Origin: Corynebacterium sputi DSM 45148
GTDB lineage: Bacteria; Actinomycetota; Actinomycetes; Mycobacteriales; Mycobacteriaceae
DNA length: 64,000 bases
Assembly (NCBI RefSeq): GCF_000427865.1
Contig: NZ_ATYV01000005.1
Location: 128-64,127 of the forward strand
Direction: 5' to 3'
Shown here: positions 55,161 through 63,804 of the stretch, in pieces
Layout: each line of letters begins with the position of its first letter
Numbering within the stretch: the first letter of the stretch is position 1
Translations under genes and position numbers: made by a program
The notes under the pieces: model-generated
Told to the model about the DNA's origin: nothing
The model's database searches: none
What the model saw: only the letters and a program-made list of their open reading frames with translations

Positions 55161-55898
55161 GTGTCCGACTACTCGCGCATCATCGCGGAGATCCCATGGT
55201 TGGCCTCCAGCATCCTGGAAGGCCCTGGGCAGCCGATGCCGGATGACATCGGCGCGTTGGTGCGTCAAGGCCGTCGCCTGTTCCCAATGCCCGAGGGGTC
55301 TGACAAGTTCCACGCCCAACTCTGGTGGTACTCGATGATGGGGGCCTTGGCACGTCCTGCCGTCGCCGGCATTCTCGTTGATGGCAGAGCCCCGGAGCCT
55401 ACGTGGTCCTCCTATGACGTGGAGGTTCGCGACAACTACTGGCTCGCTTTCCGGTCCCACCGCTTTGTTGAGGTCACCGATATCTCGGCCTATGGGGAGG
55501 AGATGGCTAAGCAGGTGGAAGGAATCGTCGGGAAGCTGTGTTCTGAGTTTTCCCTTCGCCCGGCACCGCTGTGGGCGGTGTTTGCCGATGAGCTCGCCGG
55601 GGCCGCCGTCAGCGCGGGCAATGAACTGATGGAGCCCTGGCGGGGCGTATCTGTGGGGCTTCGGTTAACAGATTCGCTTCCCGACGTCCCCACCCCTCGC
55701 TTCGTAGACATCACCGACCGGACCGTGACCCCCACCGAAACATCTCTCGCTCTGGATGGAGAGGAACCGGACTGGGACGTGCGCGCCGGGCTGGTGCGCT
55801 CTTCCTGCTGCATGATCCTGCATTCGTCGGTCGCTGAGGCGTGCTCATCGTGCCCGAAGCGGTCGAAGGAAGAACGGGAAGCCGCCTGGATGGGTTAG
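55161..55898 (+). CDS. FhuF-like [2Fe-2S] protein
   Basis: A 245-residue protein. Near the C-terminus, RSSCCMILHSS followed by CSSCPKR gives CC-x10-C-x2-C, the cluster-binding pattern of the FhuF ferric-siderophore reductase family; the rest is helical with many Trp. It probably reduces ferric iron from a siderophore in the cytosol, but no siderophore transport genes are near. It starts at a GTG and is divergent from the EcsC-like gene, with about 106 bases between. Confidence 0.75.
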   Translation: MSDYSRIIAEIPWLASSILEGPGQPMPDDIGALVRQGRRLFPMPEGSDKFHAQLWWYSMMGALARPAVAGILVDGRAPEPTWSSYDVEVRDNYWLAFRSHRFVEVTDISAYGEEMAKQVEGIVGKLCSEFSLRPAPLWAVFADELAGAAVSAGNELMEPWRGVSVGLRLTDSLPDVPTPRFVDITDRTVTPTETSLALDGEEPDWDVRAGLVRSSCCMILHSSVAEACSSCPKRSKEEREAAWMG

Positions 55899-55963
55899 GC
55901 GGTACTGTTACGGATGGATCGGCCGGTTGTGGCCGTCTGTCGTTGAGGGAGGAAACCCGTCAC

Positions 55964-56791
55964 ATGAGCTTCTACGAACAGATCGCTGCCGGACTGGATG
56001 CCGAAGGAATCGAATCGCGCGTCACCGAGGACACGTTGTTCGTTCCGATCATGGAGGACCTGGAAGTTCAGTTCGTCACCCTGGACGAGAACTTGCCGGC
56101 GGCGGAGGTCTACATCGCCGCGGCGGATGTCGACTCTGAGGACGATGAGTTCGAGGCAGTGCTGGTGTCAGTGGTCTTCTCCGTCGAAGACGCTGTGGAA
56201 GCAGTCGCTCACCATGTAGCCACCGATCAGGTCGTGGCCTTGCTGCGCGCGTTGCTTGAAGGCGACGACGACAGGATCTCTGACCTCGACTTCGAGCAGG
56301 ACCCGGAGGAGGCCACGCTTCTGACCGCTGAGGTGGGGGAGACCTCCTTCGTGCAGGTGCTGGTGGCCTCTGATGACAACATTCCCACCGCACAGGTGCG
56401 CTTCATTACCCACGGTGAGGACCTGGATGACCTGGTCGATAAGGCCATCACTGAGTTCTGGGAGTCCGACTCCGAGGAGACTCTCACCGAAGAGGACCGC
56501 CGCCGCATCTTCGCGGATCTCCTGGCAGACCAGCAGGAGCTTTACAGCGAAGTAATGGACCTCGGTACCTTCACCGATTTCACCAAGCTTTTCGACGTCC
56601 TCGCCCTCATCACCGACCACGCCGAAGACTGGGAAGAGATGCTTGCCCCTGTCGACGACGGAAGCGAAGACTTCATCGACGACGATGACGAGGCGATCGC
56701 TGAGATCGACGGCGAGGTCGTAGACGTAGACACCGACGCCGAATTCGATGATTACGAGGGCGGGTACGAGCAGGACCTGGATCAGGAGTAG
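55964..56791 (+). CDS. Highly acidic conserved hypothetical protein
   Basis: A 275-residue protein with a very high share of Asp and Glu. The first half is two similar alpha/beta units (VTEDTLFVPIMEDLEVQFVT and LLTAEVGETSFVQVLVAS), each followed by a helix, which resembles a duplicated YbjN/TY-Chap-type chaperone-like fold. The C-terminal 50 residues are almost all acidic and likely disordered. GAGGGAGGA precedes the ATG at 55964. Function unknown. Confidence 0.7.
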   Translation: MSFYEQIAAGLDAEGIESRVTEDTLFVPIMEDLEVQFVTLDENLPAAEVYIAAADVDSEDDEFEAVLVSVVFSVEDAVEAVAHHVATDQVVALLRALLEGDDDRISDLDFEQDPEEATLLTAEVGETSFVQVLVASDDNIPTAQVRFITHGEDLDDLVDKAITEFWESDSEETLTEEDRRRIFADLLADQQELYSEVMDLGTFTDFTKLFDVLALITDHAEDWEEMLAPVDDGSEDFIDDDDEAIAEIDGEVVDVDTDAEFDDYEGGYEQDLDQE

Positions 56792-56831
56792 CCTTCCCTC
56801 CGGTTAACGGAGTTCCATAAAGGAGGCATAG

Positions 56832-58082
56832 GTGCTGATCCCATGGCGGCGCGCACGCGTTGCTACGAAAGAGGACGTGCCACAGATCCCCAGAGAAATC
56901 TGGGTCTTGGTCATCGGTGCCTTCATTATTGCATTGGGCTTCGGCCTGATCGCCCCTGTACTCCCGCAGTACGCCCGGAGCTTCGATGTTTCTGTCTTCG
57001 CCGCCAGTTTCGTCGTCAGCTCCTTTTCTATTCTGCGTCTGATCTTTGCCCCCACCAGCGGCAAGTTAGTGGACAAGTTCGGCGGCAGGCGTACCTATCT
57101 CATCGGCCTGCTCATCGTCGCCGGCTCAACTCTGCTCGTCGCTGCTGCCCAAAACTACTGGCAGCTCCTCTTCTTCCGCGCTGCCGGCGGCATTGGTTCG
57201 ACAATGTTCACCGTCGCTGCGATGGGCCTGATCGTCCGTATCGCCCCTCCTGAGATCCGCGGTCGCTGTTCCGCTGCCTATGGTTCGGCATTCCTTCTGG
57301 GCAACGTCTTTGGCCCACTGCTCGGTGCTGCCATGGCTCCGCTGGGCATGAGGGTTCCGTTCGTGGTCTATGGCGTCGCCCTTGTCATCGCCACCGCGGT
57401 GGTCTGGCGAATGCTCCAATCAGATGCCGGTACCGCAGGCGCGAAGAATGCCGGACTCCCAGTCCTGACCTTCCGCGAAGCCCTTACCGACTCCGCCTAC
57501 CGAGCTTCGCTCGTTTCGGGTTTCGCCAATGGTTGGTCGAACTTTGGTGTCCGAGTTGCCATCGTTCCGCTGTTCGCAGCGGCCGCCTTCACTAACGGCG
57601 CCGCAGTGGCTGGCCTCGCACTGACCTTCTTCGCGGCCGGCAATGTGGTGGCGTTGCAGTTCTCTGGCAGGCTTGCCGACTCCATCGGCCGCAAGCCGAT
57701 CCTCGTGATCGGCCTGATCATCAACGGCATTTTCACTGCCGTTCTTGGCTTCATGCACGGTGACATCGCGGTCATGGCGGTTTCGGCCATCGCGGGCTTT
57801 GGTGCCGGCATGATTAACCCAGCGCAGCAGGCCACCGTCTCTGACATCGTCGGCAATGAGCGCCAGGGCGGCAAAGTCTTCGCCTCGTACCAGATGGCAC
57901 AGGACCTGGGCGCCATCTCTGGTCCTCTGATCGTGGGTCTGATTGTCGACCTAGTCGGCTACGAAGCAGGCTTTATTTCCTGTGGCCTGATCACGGCAGT
58001 GGCGCTGGTCGCGTGGCTGTTTGGCCGGGAGACGTGGGAAGGCAAGAGGGTAAAGCCCGAAGCGCTGGAGGATTCGAAGTAG
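56832..58082 (+). CDS. MFS transporter (drug:H+ antiporter type)
   Basis: A 416-residue, 12-segment carrier of the major facilitator superfamily. APTSGKLVDKFGGRRTYLIG is the loop 2-3 motif, and SGRLADSIGRKPILVIGL repeats it in the second half; PVLPQYARSF is typical of the TetA/Bmr-like exporters. The GTG start follows AAAGGAGG by 6 bases. Its stop is 44 bases before the NUDIX gene, where the base composition begins to change. Confidence 0.88.
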   Translation: MLIPWRRARVATKEDVPQIPREIWVLVIGAFIIALGFGLIAPVLPQYARSFDVSVFAASFVVSSFSILRLIFAPTSGKLVDKFGGRRTYLIGLLIVAGSTLLVAAAQNYWQLLFFRAAGGIGSTMFTVAAMGLIVRIAPPEIRGRCSAAYGSAFLLGNVFGPLLGAAMAPLGMRVPFVVYGVALVIATAVVWRMLQSDAGTAGAKNAGLPVLTFREALTDSAYRASLVSGFANGWSNFGVRVAIVPLFAAAAFTNGAAVAGLALTFFAAGNVVALQFSGRLADSIGRKPILVIGLIINGIFTAVLGFMHGDIAVMAVSAIAGFGAGMINPAQQATVSDIVGNERQGGKVFASYQMAQDLGAISGPLIVGLIVDLVGYEAGFISCGLITAVALVAWLFGRETWEGKRVKPEALEDSK

Positions 58083-58126
58083 GGTCAAGATTCGATGAGC
58101 TATCGAAGACCTACGAAGGGACCAAT

Positions 58127-58519
58127 GTGATCAAAGTTGTTGGAGCGGTATTCGTAAGGGGCCAGACTGTCTTCTCAGCTCAGCGTCCCGACGGAAAGGC
58201 GCTCGGAGGATACTGGGAATTTCCGGGCGGAAAGATCGAAGAGGGGGAAGCACCTGAAGAGGCTTTGGCTCGCGAGCTAGTGGAAGAGCTGGAGTGCGAG
58301 GCAATCGTTGGCGAAAAGATTGTGTCTACGGAGTACGAGTATGAATTCGGGACCGTCGAGCTCACGACCTTCTACTGCACCCTCAAGGAAAAAGAACCTA
58401 CTCTCCTGGAACACCAGGACGCGAAATGGATACCTGTGGAATCTCTCCAAGATCTAGAGTGGGCGCCCGCGGATATTCCCGCTGTGGATATGATTCGACG
58501 TGACTTGATTTCGGACTAG
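58127..58519 (+). CDS. NUDIX hydrolase (MutT-like)
   Basis: A 130-residue protein that is essentially one NUDIX domain. The Nudix box reads GKIEEGEAPEEALARELVEELEC: Gly, the two Glu, the REL and the EE are in place, but Glu takes the site of the usual Gly of EEXG. The WEFPGG before it is MutT-like. It may hydrolyse oxidised or other nucleotides, such as 8-oxo-dGTP. The GTG at 58127 follows AAGGGA. The gene is 36 bases upstream of the helicase gene and both are more A+T-rich than the left neighbours, so they probably form an acquired operon. Confidence 0.85.
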   Translation: MIKVVGAVFVRGQTVFSAQRPDGKALGGYWEFPGGKIEEGEAPEEALARELVEELECEAIVGEKIVSTEYEYEFGTVELTTFYCTLKEKEPTLLEHQDAKWIPVESLQDLEWAPADIPAVDMIRRDLISD

Positions 58520-58554
58520 AAGCCACGTTCGTGGGGAAATGAGTTCTGAGGGCC

Positions 58555-61434
58555 TTGGGCACCGATAACCGCGCCGGACAGCAGAGTTCACCAGAACTCA
58601 TCGTTAATAAGTACCCAGAAACGATGAGAGAGGCCCTCGACAAGGAACTCTTCGCCGCGTCGGGCGCAGATTTCTCCGTAGCTTTCATCACGAGCGATGG
58701 GCTCGCGATGTTGAAACAGGCACTCCTGAATGTTCAAGGTCGGGTCAGGATTGTTACGTCTGACTACCTGGGCTTCAACTCCCCAGAGATCTTCTGGGAC
58801 CTGTTGAGTAATCCGAACGTCGAGGCATACGTCTACGCCGAGAGCGGGAGAGGCTTTCACCCTAAGGGGTATGTCTTCCGTAGTGGCAATCAGACGGTCA
58901 CCATCATCGGAAGCTCGAACCTAACGGTAAATGCCCTCGTCAGAAACGAAGAATGGAACCTTCGGATCTCCTCGCCCGCTGATGGTGAGATTGCGTCTCA
59001 AGTAGAAGCAGCGATCGCCGACCAGATTGAAAAATCGATCTCGTTGACCCGCGAGTGGATTGAGGCATACGAGAAGAAGTGGGCTGGCCTTCAAGAACGG
59101 CTTCGCATCGAACCTGCAGAAGACCCGGACAAAAGGTCCGACGTCGAGGTTATCCAACCTAACGAGATGCAGGTACGCGCCTTAGCGTCGCTTAAGCGCA
59201 CAGTCTCTGAAGGAGCACGTCGGGCACTCATCATTTCTGCAACGGGAACGGGCAAGACGATCCTGGCGGCACTCACTGTGAGACAGCAGGCTCCACGACG
59301 TATACTTTTCGTCGTCCATCGGGAGCAGATTCTTGATAAGGCGATCGAAGAGTTCCAGAAAGTGCTTGATGAGCCCTCGTCGGCTTTCGGAAAGTTCACT
59401 GGAACCAGCAAAGACTTGAACGCGAAGTACCTGTTCGCGACTATTCAAACGATTTCGAAGCCATCGAATCTACATCAATTTGGGCCAGACGATTTCGACC
59501 AAATCATCATCGATGAGGTGCACCGATCGGGAGCAGGCTCGTACCTATCGGTTATCGACTACTTCGAGCCTCGACTACTGCTCGGTCTAACCGCTACTCC
59601 GGAGCGGACAGACGGATTCAACATTTATGAAATCTTTGATTACAACACTGTCTTCGAGATCCGGCTCGGTGACGCGATGGATCAAGGCATGGTTGTCCCA
59701 TTCCACTACTACGGAGTTAGAGACTACACAGATCTCGACGGAAACAGTGTCTCCGAAACGGCCGACCTTGCACGGCTTGTGGTTGATCAGCGGGTCGACC
59801 ATCTCGTTGAGAGCCTTGAAGTCTACGGATTCAAGACTGGAGTCCGGGGTCTAATTTTCTGTTCTCGAAACGACGAAGCAAATGAGCTTGCTCAGCAGTT
59901 GAATCTGCGCAGCGTCGCAGGCCGCACTCTTCGCACGATGCCGCTGAGCGGAGCAACGTCGATGAGCGAACGAGAAGACGCGGTGACGAAACTTAACGAC
60001 GGTGGGCTCGACTATCTAGTCACCGTCGATATCTTTAACGAGGGAGTCGATATTCCTGCAGTGAATCAGGTAGTGATGCTTCGCCCAACTCAGTCAGCGA
60101 TCGTGTTTACACAGCAACTTGGGCGAGGACTCCGCAAATCCGCGGGTAAGTCGCACCTGCGAGTGATCGACTTTATTGGGAACTACAAAAACAACTTCAT
60201 GATTCCCATAGCTTTGTTCAACGACACCTCGGCCAGTAGAGATTCTCTCCGGCGGCGTACCGTAGAAAATCAGTTGTCAGGAATTGACCCGACAGAAGAT
60301 TCCGCTGATCAGATCGGTCGAAGTGCAGCATGTGTCTCGAGTGTGGACTTCGACCCGATTGCGCGTAAGCGCGTTTTGGATTCGATCAACACTGCAAAGT
60401 TGGATAGCATCCATGTTTTGAAGCAGGCGGTAAGCGAGATGCGAAATCGACTAGGGAATACCCCTATGCTCATAGATTTTGCCAAAACGGATTACTTGGA
60501 TGCCGTGGTGGTTGCCAATAAGGCTACTGACTACTGGACTCTGCTATCGAAATTTAAACTTGTCGACGAAGGGCCGACACCAGAGATGGCTCAGATATTG
60601 CGATTTCTAACCGCAGAGCTTCTAAATGGAAAACGACCTGACGAACTGAAGTTGCTCAAGAGTATTCTCCGAGACGGTGATAGAGAAAATTCTTGGGTTG
60701 AAGATCAACTCCAGAATCTCGATGAAGATTCACGTGGTCAGAGGCTCCGCTCTGTGAAAAGCGTACTATCGCTGGACTTTTATACGGATCGCGAACGCGC
60801 TGTTTATGGAGATCAGCCATTCATAAGGGCAGAGGGAAGCCAGATCACTGCTGGTGAAAGACTTTCTGGGCTTTACTCGAATGACTCAACATTCCGAAAA
60901 TTTGTAGATGACATCTTAGATACTGGTTTGTTCTATTCACAGGCGCGTTACGATAGCTCCTCGCAGCTGCTGCCCGGGAAGACTTATAGTCGAAAAGATG
61001 CAACTCGTCTTTTAGACTGGGAAACGTCCAACTATCAGACGGTGTACGGATATAAGACCGATTCAGAGACTGAAACTTGTCCGATTTTTGTTACTTATCA
61101 CAAAGACGAGGAGGTCTCTGATAGTACCAGGTACGGCGATGCTTTCATCGATAGAGAGCATTTCCGATGGTTTTCTAGGTCGAGGCGAACTCTGGATAGC
61201 AAAGAAATCATTCCGATCGTCAATAACAACGTCGAGCTTCAAGTTTTGGTCAAACGAGACGATTCAGAGGGGATCGACTTCTTCTACCTGGGTAAGGCAC
61301 GTTGCGTAGAAGCGAAAAACGCTAAAATTCCAGACTCGGAACGCGGCCACTTGAACATCGTGGAGATGTTGCTGGAGTTCGAAGAAGAAGTTCCGATCAT
61401 GATTTATGACCACTTGACCGCGGCGGTAGGATAG
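58555..61434 (+). CDS. PLD-nuclease/SF2-helicase/DUF3427 protein
   Basis: A 959-residue protein of three parts. (1) About residues 12-150: a single-HKD phospholipase D-type nuclease with His102, Lys104 and GSSN (Asn122). (2) About 200-560: a superfamily 2 helicase with a Q-like motif, ATGTGKT (229-235), DEVH (320-323), TATPER and QQLGRGLRK. (3) The rest: a DUF3427-type C-terminal domain. Proteins of this make-up are predicted restriction or repair nucleases and recur in defence islands. The TTG at 58555 is the only good start after an in-frame stop at 58540, with no strong ribosome-binding site; an ATG at 58624 is an alternative. Confidence 0.85.
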   Translation: MGTDNRAGQQSSPELIVNKYPETMREALDKELFAASGADFSVAFITSDGLAMLKQALLNVQGRVRIVTSDYLGFNSPEIFWDLLSNPNVEAYVYAESGRGFHPKGYVFRSGNQTVTIIGSSNLTVNALVRNEEWNLRISSPADGEIASQVEAAIADQIEKSISLTREWIEAYEKKWAGLQERLRIEPAEDPDKRSDVEVIQPNEMQVRALASLKRTVSEGARRALIISATGTGKTILAALTVRQQAPRRILFVVHREQILDKAIEEFQKVLDEPSSAFGKFTGTSKDLNAKYLFATIQTISKPSNLHQFGPDDFDQIIIDEVHRSGAGSYLSVIDYFEPRLLLGLTATPERTDGFNIYEIFDYNTVFEIRLGDAMDQGMVVPFHYYGVRDYTDLDGNSVSETADLARLVVDQRVDHLVESLEVYGFKTGVRGLIFCSRNDEANELAQQLNLRSVAGRTLRTMPLSGATSMSEREDAVTKLNDGGLDYLVTVDIFNEGVDIPAVNQVVMLRPTQSAIVFTQQLGRGLRKSAGKSHLRVIDFIGNYKNNFMIPIALFNDTSASRDSLRRRTVENQLSGIDPTEDSADQIGRSAACVSSVDFDPIARKRVLDSINTAKLDSIHVLKQAVSEMRNRLGNTPMLIDFAKTDYLDAVVVANKATDYWTLLSKFKLVDEGPTPEMAQILRFLTAELLNGKRPDELKLLKSILRDGDRENSWVEDQLQNLDEDSRGQRLRSVKSVLSLDFYTDRERAVYGDQPFIRAEGSQITAGERLSGLYSNDSTFRKFVDDILDTGLFYSQARYDSSSQLLPGKTYSRKDATRLLDWETSNYQTVYGYKTDSETETCPIFVTYHKDEEVSDSTRYGDAFIDREHFRWFSRSRRTLDSKEIIPIVNNNVELQVLVKRDDSEGIDFFYLGKARCVEAKNAKIPDSERGHLNIVEMLLEFEEEVPIMIYDHLTAAVG

Positions 61435-61468
61435 GCGGAATTCAGAGAAGCCAACTCTTGGCACTTGA

Positions 61469-63097
61469 TTAATCTCTAAGATCTGCGCCGAGAATTTCGG
61501 GCACGGTCGGTTCGGTCGACCCAAATAGCCTCTTATGATTCGCGTTTGTTGAATCATTTCGGCGCAATTTGGAGACCTGGTCAATCGGAGAGGTGCTTCT
61601 TTTACCCGAACTGCCTAAGGAACTGACCGGAGCAATTGAGGTTCCTCCTCGAAGAGCTCCTCCAGCTGGTGATCGATTTCTGTCCGATGCCGTGTTCCCA
61701 TGGATAGGCTGTCCATTTGCCCCGCCCGAAGACTGAGGCGTACCTAGTAGACGAGAGGCGGTACCCGGACTCTCTGGGAGGCGAGCAGGTGCAGGAACGC
61801 CCATCATTGGACTGCCCGCATTGCGAGGCATGTTTGTACTGACTCGCCGGTCAGAAAGGTTTGCACTTGGTCCTGTGGCACCGCGGTTCACCGTAGTCTG
61901 AGTTGCCAGTGGTGATGCACCCGTTCGCAGTGAGTTTGGTCGCGTTAGCCCGGTAGCTGCTCGACTCTCTGGTGAATTGATGAACCCATGAGGTCGCACC
62001 GCGGCCAATAGAGACTGGCGATTTTCAGTAATACCAACGAGACCGTTAGGAGGGTTCAAAGCGGAGAGGCCAGGAGATAGGGACGGTAATGGGGAATTGG
62101 CCGCTACTGCAGGTGCGTTTTGCGGAATTGCTGTGGTTGCAGCCGCAAAGGTAGAGCCTGTCAATCGTGATGTTTGATGGTCTGTCACGTCGAAATGTTC
62201 GACATATTGTGCGGATGCGACAAACTCGGAGCGCAGAATCCCAGCATGGTGAGGAGTAGTCAACGACGAAAGTTTTGGAACGACTTCTTGCAGTTGAGTT
62301 AGATATCCATTAGTGAGATAATGTTGTGTCTCTGACAGCAAAAACTCCTCGCGTGCGGTGGGATCCTCGATATTTCGGCTGCGGCTGAGGATTTCGCGGA
62401 GGTTCGTCGTAGCATTGCTTCGAATGTAAGGCATCGGGCTGAGGGAGTTCGCCATGATGTCAGAAGATTCGGAAACAAGATTAATTCGTTTCGATAGCCC
62501 TTCCAGCTGATTTGAAGCCGCCGCGAATGCTTCACCTTCATGCTCTGCTGACAATCGGCTAGCAATAGTATGGATCGTGTCGGAGATAGTGCTCATTGCG
62601 TGGGAAGTGCTTTCCCAGAATCTGATAGCCTGTATTATTTCTTCATCGCGCGTTGACTCGAAGAGCCCTAAAAGTTTTTCTGCATCTATTGCTATCTCAT
62701 TGGTTAGTGATGCGGCATGAAATGATAAGTTTCCAACTTGAAATTCTGGCCGTGCTGTAAAGTTATGAGCATACTGTATTTCGACGGAAGGATTTAACTT
62801 AGGTGCTGAGACTTCGAACCCTCTTTTGATGTTATCTTCTTGGCGTCCTATTGAGTCGGCGATCGCCTTTAAGTTGTTAGTCGACCATTCGATTTCATGG
62901 CCAATTGCGTTAACTACTAGTATTGCGCAACCTGTACTTCCTTCGATCGCTGAGGAGTGTTGGTTGGCTAACGATTGTAGGGATGGAACTGGGGAATATG
63001 TCGATAGATGAGGAGTCCGAGGCCCTGATGTAGCAATGTCGTGCGCTAGATTCAGGTCTGCGTAAGCAGCGAGAATCCCAGAGATTGACGTCTTCAT
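61469..63097 (-). CDS. WXG/PPE-like helical protein with low-complexity tail
   Basis: A 542-residue protein. Its first ~290 residues are predicted to be alpha-helical, with FWESTSHAMSTISDTIHTIAS and LSAEHEGEAFAAASNQLEGL, which resembles the helix-turn-helix of WXG100/PPE-type secreted proteins but with His in place of the usual Trp (H-E-G). The remaining 250 residues are rich in Ser, Pro, Gly, Asn and Arg and probably disordered. This matches EspB/PPE-like type VII cargo in layout. It follows the lipoprotein gene with an ATGA overlap. I see no secretion-machine genes in the window. Confidence 0.6.
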   Translation of the reverse strand: MKTSISGILAAYADLNLAHDIATSGPRTPHLSTYSPVPSLQSLANQHSSAIEGSTGCAILVVNAIGHEIEWSTNNLKAIADSIGRQEDNIKRGFEVSAPKLNPSVEIQYAHNFTARPEFQVGNLSFHAASLTNEIAIDAEKLLGLFESTRDEEIIQAIRFWESTSHAMSTISDTIHTIASRLSAEHEGEAFAAASNQLEGLSKRINLVSESSDIMANSLSPMPYIRSNATTNLREILSRSRNIEDPTAREEFLLSETQHYLTNGYLTQLQEVVPKLSSLTTPHHAGILRSEFVASAQYVEHFDVTDHQTSRLTGSTFAAATTAIPQNAPAVAANSPLPSLSPGLSALNPPNGLVGITENRQSLLAAVRPHGFINSPESRAATGLTRPNSLRTGASPLATQTTVNRGATGPSANLSDRRVSTNMPRNAGSPMMGVPAPARLPESPGTASRLLGTPQSSGGANGQPIHGNTASDRNRSPAGGALRGGTSIAPVSSLGSSGKRSTSPIDQVSKLRRNDSTNANHKRLFGSTEPTVPEILGADLRD

Positions 63098-63804
63098 TTT
63101 ATTTCACCAGCTATAAATCGTTCGAACCGGAATGAGGCGAGTGTGCATGCTGTCTCGCGGTCCTTTGCGGATGATGAGGGCCCCCATGGTTGTCTTAATC
63201 CTCGAGATCCGTCAGACGTGTCAACCGCCGCTTTACATATTCCCGTCGTTCCTTCTCCTAGTGCAACCACGTAGTATGTAAGGTCCTCGAATTCTTTTAC
63301 ATCTAACTGTCGACCTTGCTTCTGTATGTCCTGGAGCGAAAGAGGTTCAATGGAAAGTGATGGATCAAGGCCGGTGCGTTCCATTAGCGCTACACAAACG
63401 TCGACCTCCGTTAATGCCAGAAGGGCTTGGTTCTCGGGTCGAATTATCTCATAATCTGCATCTTGAAATGTTGATTGTATTTCGATAGGGCAAGGATCGC
63501 CAAGTACAAAGTCATCGGCCGTGTAATTGTAGTAGCCTTCGGAATTTAATCGCGCGTGACCAGGTTGTGGCTCACCGGTTGGGGGCAAGGTTCCAGGTGC
63601 CACCTTGGTACTTCCGATCGGACCGTATTTGTCCGAATCTCCTTCAATGCCCTCTTGGGCATCCCCTGCGACGCTTACGCGATCTCCATTCCCTTCCCCG
63701 AGGCCGTTTAACACAGAATCAACAGGCGCTGAACAACTTGCAATCGCACCTGTCAAAAGAATGGAGATCGCTCCCAAGACGAATTTGGGTCGTCGGACTG
63801 ACAT
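63094..63804 (-). CDS. DUF3558-like lipoprotein
   Basis: A 236-residue lipoprotein with a hydrophobic signal and lipobox IASC (Cys24). The mature part is acidic at first, then has LGDPCPIEIQSTF and later Cys residues (DVCVAL, GICKAA, ETACTL), a pattern like actinobacterial DUF3558 lipoproteins. AAGGGGG lies 5 bases before the ATG. DUF3558 genes often neighbour type VII-related loci, and here the next gene is a WXG/PPE-like protein. Function unknown. Confidence 0.65.
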   Translation of the reverse strand: MSVRRPKFVLGAISILLTGAIASCSAPVDSVLNGLGEGNGDRVSVAGDAQEGIEGDSDKYGPIGSTKVAPGTLPPTGEPQPGHARLNSEGYYNYTADDFVLGDPCPIEIQSTFQDADYEIIRPENQALLALTEVDVCVALMERTGLDPSLSIEPLSLQDIQKQGRQLDVKEFEDLTYYVVALGEGTTGICKAAVDTSDGSRGLRQPWGPSSSAKDRETACTLASFRFERFIAGEIK

